Assembly: GCA_039707655.1 (NCBI GenBank)
Contig: CM077666.1
Span: forward strand, 241,086,166 to 241,150,165
DNA length: 64,000 nt
Direction: 5' to 3'
Origin: Elymus sibiricus
Lineage: Eukaryota > Streptophyta > Magnoliopsida > Poales > Poaceae
Shown here: positions 57,143 through 64,000 of the stretch, piece after piece
How the letters are laid out: each line of letters opens with the position of its first letter
How positions within the stretch are numbered: the stretch's first letter is position 1
The notes under the pieces: model-generated
Told to the model about the DNA's origin: nothing
The model's database searches: none
The model's input: the letters and a program-made list of their open reading frames with translations, nothing else
Program-made: the position numbers and the translations under genes

Positions 57143-59232
57143 TCTTGGTATCATGAGCCAGGTTGCCACGAATTTGGAGCCCTACCCCCCATGTTCTAGC
57201 CATTAGTTCGAATTTTTCTCCCCAATTTCAAAAATTTCCCATAAAAAGAGCCCCAAAAATTTCTAGCATTTTGTTGGTTCTTGTGAGTTTTTGTTGATTT
57301 TGATCCGTGGATCTAGTGTTTGGCAAGTGGATCTACCTCCCTTGGCGTTCCCTAGCCCCAATTTTTCTTTTTCCCCTTCAAATTTGACCCCGAAAATCGA
57401 AAATTCCGCCCAAAAATTCGTCCCCGAGAGGAAATCCCGAGCAGTTTGACCTGCCCGGATCATCCGGACCTGCTCCCGGATCATCCGGGCATCACCCGGA
57501 TCAGTTGGGCGCCCTCCCGGACATCCGGACCACCCACGCACCCCCACAACAGTACCGGAGGTGACGAATCCGGATCATCCGGACCTACTCCCGGATGTCC
57601 GGGCAACCCTGAAACTGACACGGCTGAATTTTTGTTTCGGCCATAACTAATTCATACGAACTCCGATTTCGACGTTATTTAGCTCGTTTTGTAGCTATTG
57701 ACATCCCCCATCCCAAGAAAATACTTTCACCATCATTTGACTCCATCAAATATTTCAAAATTTGGCATGTTTGCCTAGGCCTTCCACCATAACTTCCGCA
57801 CCACCACCCAAAACTTCCACAACCTAACCCATTTTGGTTCCCATTTTATTTTTGGTTGTTTGAGTTGTGATTTGAGTCTCCTAAGGTGTTTCGGCTACTT
57901 AGGGCAATTTTTGCCCACCCACGACCACGATATTGCGAGGAATCAAACAGGTCCGCACACGTACGGTCGCGGGCGTTGCTCCCCAGCAGGAGGAAACAGC
58001 TGATTGCTGTCCCTGGCAGCCGGGTCCCACCACGCACATACGTTGCCCCTCCTCTGCGCAACGCCTCGTGGGTCGCCGTGCGGAGTTGACAACTGGGCTT
58101 TTCTCTGTCCCCGGCGCCTCAATCCTGTGGCCCTTATCCACTTGGACCGTAGCCCAACGCACCCTAACACAGAGAGACCTCACATGGTTCACTGTCACGT
58201 GGGCCGTTGGCACTTGGAGGCCGCCATGTCAGTCACATCTTCTTCATCATCCACCGGACGACGTGTATCGTGCCATCATCTCCATCGACCACCGAGCTTC
58301 CGCATCGACGAGGGTCGTCCATCCTTTGAGACCATCTTCAACTAGAAGCAAGGCCGGTTACCCCCGACTTCGTGAAAGGTTAAGTGTGACGAAGGTATAC
58401 ATTCTGTCATACACTTTTCATTCCTTGCCATTACATCTTGATAGCCCCACCATCTTTGCGAATACCTTCATACCTATTGAGACTAGCTATCCGAGTATTG
58501 CCGGGTTTTGCGAAAACTTGAGCACCATAGTGTTACGATATCATATTGTTGCACCATTTGATATATCATATAGTGCAATTGCTTGCTCCCGTGCATATCT
58601 TGTGATACTTGTCCCATATATTTGGTTGAGGCTCAATAAAAATAGTGGAAAGGAAGAGAAAAAGACACAAAAAAAAGCTTTTAAGCAAGAAAAAGATAAA
58701 AGCTTGTAAGCAAAGAGAGTTGAGCATGAAAAGACATACTTGTGCATGATACATGGAATACGAAACGTTTGCTTACATGAATAGGATTGGTGCCAAGTGG
58801 TGAATCGTGCCCAAACGTGCAATCAAGCTAGCGTCTCTCCTTGTGTTTGTGCAACACGAGCATAGTCTTCGTTAGCAAATTTTTGTGTTGCTCATCCCTA
58901 TAGTTGCACAAGCCCCATTATCCCACCGCGTGTGTTTCTTTATTGCCTTCCTCTATATTTGTGATCACTTGCTTTGCATTTTGAGTCCTTTGGATTGATT
59001 TCAACATTTACATATCTTGGACTTCAATTTGCTAGATATTTTGTGCCACTAACCCCACCGAGCTCCACTATAAGCCATTTGTGTAGGTTGTGAGGATTGG
59101 ACAAGGTTTTTCACCAAGTGCACTATTTTCCTTGCATACATTGTGGTCATTTGAGATCCATCTACAACTTCGGAAAGAGGTAACTTTGGTATGTTATTTC
59201 CATCTCTTACTCACACCTTCTCGAGTGCTTCT
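57143..59232 (+). other. E11 leader
   Basis: PBS 57146-57159 is TGGTATCATGAGCC, as in E5. CCGGATCATCCGG words at 57453-57604. A GC-rich segment of about 340 bp (57902-58240) is absent from E5's leader. The conserved core is strongly diverged, yet the twin motif is intact (58675-58688, 58700-58713). Confidence 0.83.
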
Positions 59233-60662
59233 ATGGATAGGGACGGCACATCTACTTCGGTCTACAACAACAACGACGAGTTTGATGCCATGAAGGACCA
59301 CATCAACGCCAAGATGGACAAGCACATGGAGGAGCTCAAAGCCCTCATCAAGACCGGCAAGAGGTCTTTCTCATCTTCGAGAAGACGTTCAAGTGCACAT
59401 CCTTCTGAGCTACCATCTCCGGCAAGCGCACATCGGCATCGACACCACCACCAACAAGGACGTGAAGGTCAAGAGCTCAACACCAACCACCGCTCTACGA
59501 CTTCACCATCTACCTTGGCATCTTTGCCAAGCGACTTCAATGAGGCCTTTGGATATGCGGCATCTTCGCCAACAAGTACCTCAAAAGAAGCTCCCCAAGC
59601 TCAAGTCCACGACTTCCACGAGCTACTATGACCTCGACACTGACCACGAGATTCCTTTCTATGAGACTCAAGACCCCGAGGAGTATCTCGAGTGGGAGCG
59701 CAAGATGGACGACTACCTCAAGCTACATCAAGTCCCCTCCGAAGATCAAGTGAAGTGCGCCACAAGTAACTTCCACGACTACGCGTCGACATGGTGGCTT
59801 CACCCACCTTCGAAAAGCTTCAACATGAGTTGGCCAAAGACGAAGAAAGCGACGAGGCAAGAATTTGTGCCTTCCACCTACAAGGAACATCTTCAACGCC
59901 AATTGGAAAACACCATACAAGGATCCAAGTCCCTCGACGAGTACTTCATGGAGATGAAGAAAGCCTTGCGACGAGCCGGTGTGGACGACCCCATTTGGAT
60001 GAAGTTCTACTTCATGATGGGATTGAACAACGACATCTCCAAGACTATCTTCCTCGACAACTACGAGTCCCTCGACGACATCTACTTTGGTGCTCTCAAC
60101 GACATCTTCAAGGCTTCTCCACCCCAAGCACACTTCGCGACGACCAAGCTCCACGACAAAGAGCATGAGGATAGTACCACCACGATGTCCAAGCCCGATG
60201 AGCTCCAAGACGACGCTCCCAAGTTCGACTCCACCGCCATCCCTCTTTGTTGCATTGACGATGCCAAGTCTACCACGACTCTTTTTGACGACGGCGCGGC
60301 GACAACTACGACTATGGAACCTCTCAAGGAACATGCTTTGGAGGTAAGAGACAAGGTGGCGAGCAAGGATGATGCTTCCATCTTTGGAGGCGAGAGTGAG
60401 ATGATCGAGCATGGGATTTTCCCTTTGGTCATGGAGACGAGTAATGATGTGCCATCTTCGGCCTTCATCCACGGCGACGGTGACGAGATGGTTGAGCATT
60501 TCCCCTCGACCACGGCGGCGTTTGGAGATGACTTGAGTGACTTGTGCCACCATATTGAGAGTGAGAGCGAGTTCACCACTAGCCCCATATATGATGAGTT
60601 GCCCCAATTCCCATGTGAGGAGAGCCACAACCCCCACCACTTGAGTGAGATGAGTGACTCCA
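59233..60662 (+). pseudogene. E11 gag, frameshifted and cut by E12
   Basis: The start at 59233 gives MDRDGTSTSVYNNNDEFD. A frameshift near 59545 moves the gag core into another frame (open from about 59550 to the E12 border): FYETQDPEEYLEWERKMDDYL, ASTWWLH, TRQEFVPSTYKEHL, MGLNNDISKTI. The acidic C-terminal region with repeated DD motifs follows. E12 enters at the MSDS motif, about 30 codons before the stop position in E5. Confidence 0.85.
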
Positions 60663-61595
60663 TGATGCGGAGCATTCTACGGTCATCCCCATGGACGTAC
60701 CTTCGTCTTCCAAGACACCAAATGGACCCATGATTGGAGCCCGTGCAAGAGCTATCGAGACCGAGGTGACATCTCTCCTCTCGCAACTCCTTTTCGAATC
60801 ACATGAGACATGGCTACTACCTCAAGCGGAGACCCTTTGCATACTCAGGTACCAAGGAATCAGCCAAGGAGAAGGTATGGAGCAAGATGGTCACCAAGAA
60901 CTTCGAAATGGTTGTGCCCAGCCCCGGAACACCGGTACAACCGGTCAACTACCGGTCAACAACCGGTCCACCGGTTTAACCGCTCCACTACCGCTCAAGT
61001 ACCAGCCAACCTTCTATAATCGAGCGGAGCAAGACCGGTACCAGCCCGGTTGTTGCCCCAGTGTCAACCAGACCGGTACAACCGGTCCCCCAAGCGGTAC
61101 AACCGTCCCCTCCTTCAGCGAACACCTCCAGGAACCGGTGCCTGAGCTCCCAGCGGTACAACCGCTCTCAAGTCCGGTACAACCAGTCAGCCTGCGCGCT
61201 GTGAAAGGGCAACGACCCATGTATCCCCCAACTTACCCCTTGGACTATAAATACTCGTCTCCTAGCTCCGAATTAGGGTTAGCAAAGTAGTTGGCTCTTT
61301 GAGATAGAGCTTTGCTCATCCATACCTCTCCCATGGAGATCAAGACCTCCCTGAGACCCATGTGAGAAGATCCACTCCGGATTCAAGACCTTAACTCCTC
61401 TACGGATTGGGATGAACTAGCTACCGTGTATCCTCTTGTGTTGACTTTGGATCATGAATCCTTATATGTGTATGTGGATCTAGTGCATGTGTGATTGGAT
61501 TTGTGTCAATTGAGTGGATTGCTCTTCTTGTGTTCTTGCCTCTTCCCCTCCAATTTGTGAAAAGATCGACAAACTAGGGTTCCACCCTACATCAT
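60663..61595 (+). repeat. E12 5' LTR
   Basis: 933 bp. CCGGT-arm words at 60931-61190; TATAAATA at 61246-61253; GPMIGARARAIETEV encoded at the start. Confidence 0.93.
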
Positions 61596-62564
61596 CTTGG
61601 ATCAGAGCCACGTTGATTCACACTTTGGAGTCTTTCCCCTCCATTTTCTAGCCCCAATTTTGTTGTTTTTGCCCAATTTCGAAAATTCCCCACAAAACTA
61701 GCCCTACTAAACATTTTGTGATTTGTTGGTTTGATGATGTTTTGTTGATTTTGATCCATGGATTTGTTATGTTTCAAGTAGATCTAGCTTCCCCACCACG
61801 AAATTCCCCCAAAAAAAAATTGTTTCCCCACCAATTTTCTACTTACATCTCGTGTTCTTCCGCCAGATTTGAAATCTGGAAATTTGCCGTGTTTACCGGT
61901 TGTACCGCTCAACCACCGGTCAACCACCGCTCAACTGGTACAACCGCCCAGTCAACCGGTACAACCGCCCAAACCTGACGACTTCCGCAACATCGACACT
62001 TCTACGAGAAGGGCATCTCCGACAACGGTGCAGCGGCATCTTCGCCAACGTACTGAAGACCGTGCACTCTCCTTCCTCGACATCGACAACGACCGTCTCA
62101 CCATCGTGACACCACAACCGTAAGCAAGGACGGTAACCTCGACGACAACTTGTTCATTTCCTTGCCATTGCATTGTAACCCCAAGGCCCTCTTTTGCGTC
62201 GCATTCCTATGAGATTAGCCATTTGAGTATTGTCGGGCAACGCTACTTGTGCACTTAGTGATACCGTTCTGCATAGCTATTATAGCGTGCATATATCATA
62301 TATCATCTCTTGTGCCAAAATTTTGTGCCCGCATATACATCATTGCTATCATCGTAAGAGCATTTCGCATAAGTGGCCAAAGAAAAATATTGAAAGAAAG
62401 AGAAGCTTTTAAGCAAAGAGAAAAGACCAACAACAAGCTTGTAAGCAATAGCCATAGCATCGTCATATTACATATCATCCTTGATCATCTTGGATCATCG
62501 TGACCAGGTTCACCGGGAATCATACATATGTAGCATACTTGAGATAGAAAGTCGATACGTTTTG
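61596..62564 (+). other. E12 leader, 5' part
   Basis: PBS 61599-61610 is TGGATCAGAGCC. CCGGT words at 61895-61970. Twin motif 62403-62416 and 62435-62448. E13 interrupts at TTTTG (62560-62564). Confidence 0.87.
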
Positions 62565-63584
62565 TGATGAGGACATCCCTAGTCCTTTGCCATCGTTTTC
62601 CATTAGTGATGTTGCTGCACATGACAAGTCCAATGAAATCAGAATTGGACCAATTACAAGAGCACGTGCAAAACTATTGGAACAACAGGTGAATTCACTC
62701 TTAGTTGAATCTGACATTTGTGTTAATGAGAATTTTATACTGCCTAAGTCTTTGCATGTTTGTATGATCGGATTTGATGAGAAGACAAGCTTGGCACATG
62801 AAGATGAAGATTTGCAGCAAGAAGAATGCCTACAGATGTCTAATATCAGCAAGTGCACGAGGGAGGAGAGGGAGGCAAGTGCACAACATAAAAGGAAGGA
62901 AAATCAGAACCAGACTCGGATTGACTGCCAGGAGGCCCGAAATTGATATACGTGCAGAATCTGTGTCCGTGCTCCAAATAAAGCGTACAAATACAATTTG
63001 GAAAGCTTGAGTCATGTGATTTCCAAACTGTATACCCACAGCCCGCGATTCGCGGTGACCGAGTCGCAGTCATCAAAACAATACCGCGGTTGTTTCTGCC
63101 AGTTTTCCAGATAGAGTCGTTTAAGTTAGGAAAGTTAGAGATATAGTTGATTTCGACCCCAACACTTGGTTGGACGTCCAGGGGTCTTTATATACCCTTG
63201 TAAGTCGTGGCTTTTAGGGTTAGACCATGTTTTGATTAAACCTCTACCAGATTGAATTGCTTTAAGCATTCCTCTGAAATCATATTCCTCTTTGCATCGA
63301 TCAGGAATATTTATCTACACCAAATTCGTTTCGATAGGGTGTATTTGCTACTGAAAGTCAAGTGCTATCTGTCGTTCCATTGGGAATTGGGAGATTGCAG
63401 AACCGCTTCGTGGTCGGCGGCTACGTGCGCAAGTGTGTGGTGTTGCGAATATCCATAGGGTTGAAGATCCGTCGCATTGGCAACGGGGGAATAGCCGGAG
63501 AGTTCGTGAGCGTCTCACAAGTTATCCAACAAGTTCATCATTGACACCATCAGCTCACTGAGAAGATCGGGCCACCCCTTATCA
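62565..63584 (+). repeat. E13 5' LTR with Pol-tail frame
   Basis: 1,020 bp, TGATGAGG to CCTTATCA. A frame at 62587-62946 (119 codons) encodes GPITRARAKLLEQQV and NENFILPKS, parallel to E2's GPMTRSRAKHIEQEV and HENFILPKS. TATATA-like TTTATATACC is near 63186. It lacks the CCGG palindromic clusters. Confidence 0.88.
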
Positions 63585-64000
63585 TCTTGGTATCAGATTT
63601 CCAGCGTTTACTCGGTGAGCGTCCATCAATCCCTTAGATTAGTTTTGTTTTAGTCCTATACAAAAAAAGCCATACAAAAAGATTAGGTTTAGAGTTTGCT
63701 GCCATAGCCTAGATAGCATCGGTTCCAAGTTTTAGTTGCTGATCGTAGTCTTTACTTTGTGTTACTTATTTTCTTATCTGAGTCGTACTAGATTGTTTAG
63801 GTTTTCATTATCAAGTCGGAGTCGTTTGGTTGCTGTCAAGTCTGTTCCTTCGAGTCAGTTTAGTAGCTTAGATTAACAATCCGAATCAGATTGTGTTTCC
63901 GTTTGATAATCATAGTCGGCCTTTCTTCTTTTGCGTAGCACTTTCCTATTGAGACTAGCATATCCTTTGCTCTACGGGCTGCTCAGATAGGAATTTGGAG
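63585..64000 (+). other. E13 leader start
   Basis: PBS at 63588 onward reads TGGTATCAGATTTCC; only the first ten bases fit initiator-Met tRNA. The last 80 bp contain TTTTGCGTAGCA and TTGAGACTAGCA, which match the start of the conserved leader core of the other elements. Confidence 0.8.

Larger units (their letters stand above)
56396..60662 (+). mobile_element. E11: non-autonomous gypsy-like element of the E5 type, 5' LTR truncated
   Basis: Truncated 5' LTR 56396-57142, leader 57143-59232, gag 59233-60662, then E12. Gag is clearly homologous to E5's. Its palindromic word is CCGGATCATCCGG, found in no other element here. The rest lies right of the window. Confidence 0.88.
60663..62564 (+). mobile_element. 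E12: Ty3/gypsy element, 5' LTR and leader (rest beyond E13)
   Basis: The LTR at 60663-61595 is followed by PBS and leader, then E13. Left flank CTCCA is the presumed TSD; the right copy is outside the window. The LTR is closest to E1's. Confidence 0.88.
62565..64000 (+). mobile_element. E13: LTR retrotransposon, 5' LTR and leader start (cut by window edge)
   Basis: A 5' LTR 62565-63584 followed by a PBS. Its first bases TGATGAGGACATCCC match E2's LTR in sense and differ from all others. The presumed TSD is TTTTG. No coding region is in view beyond the LTR frame. Confidence 0.85.

Noticed and set aside
57932..58709. A 258-codon ORF in the E11 leader as a gene
   Set aside because: It spans the GC-rich segment and the conserved non-coding leader core including the twin motif, and has no recognisable domain.
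1..64000. Host protein-coding, tRNA or rRNA genes
   Set aside because: Every stretch could be assigned to a retrotransposon part or to the satellite; the only tRNA-like matches are 10-14 nt primer-binding sites.

Overview
This window looks like heterochromatic DNA from a grass nuclear genome, most likely Triticeae or a related pooid (an inference from retrotransposon style and nesting depth, not from a marker gene). I found no host gene. It holds thirteen Ty3/gypsy-type LTR retrotransposons or remnants, called E1 to E13 here, and a tandem satellite with a monomer of about 550 bp. Borders were read from TG...CA termini, 5-bp target-site duplications (TSDs), tRNA-iMet-type primer-binding sites (PBS) and G-rich polypurine tracts (PPT).

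Layout, oldest host first. The satellite (51935-54112 and 55146-56395) is a trimeric a-b-c higher-order repeat. E9 (minus; right end at 51934) inserted in it. E6 (plus; 3' end at 49453) inserted in the gag start of E9. E6 was then hit by E1 (minus, ends 8115), E3 (minus, 8985-34099, TSD ATAGG), E7 (plus, 35348-44279, TSD AACCT) and E8 (a 5'-truncated LTR at 46153-47036, joined to a deletion in pol). E1's LTR holds E2 (minus, 1786-7568, TSD TGGGT). E3's 5' LTR holds E4 (plus, 16723-33503, TSD GCTAA), and E4's RNase H region holds E5 (plus, 22689-31161, TSD AAAAT). The deepest chain is satellite > E9 > E6 > E3 > E4 > E5. E10 (54113-55145, TSD TATAG) is a solo LTR in the satellite. E11 (56396-60662), E12 (60663-62564) and E13 (62565 to the window end) form a second nest on the right.

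E3, E4, E6 and E7 are related autonomous-type elements with gag (zinc knuckle), protease, RT, RNase H and integrase in that order; all are broken by stops, frameshifts or insertions. E5 and E11 are one non-autonomous type: gag is present, but in E5 a Cys/His/Met-rich second ORF replaces pol. E2 is a different non-autonomous element in which gag and a second ORF share one frame, split by a single TGA. Shared LTR ends, PPTs and leaders suggest the autonomous type mobilises the E5/E11 type.

The most unusual signal is a set of short CCGG-type palindromic words clustered in the LTR upstream of the TATA box and again about 300 nt into the leader. Five different words occur. In every element where both places can be read (E1, E3, E4, E5, E7, E9, E11, E12) the LTR word and the leader word match. 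A pair of GCTTNTAAGC motifs is also kept in all nine readable leaders. Together these look like a subfamily-specific recognition code.
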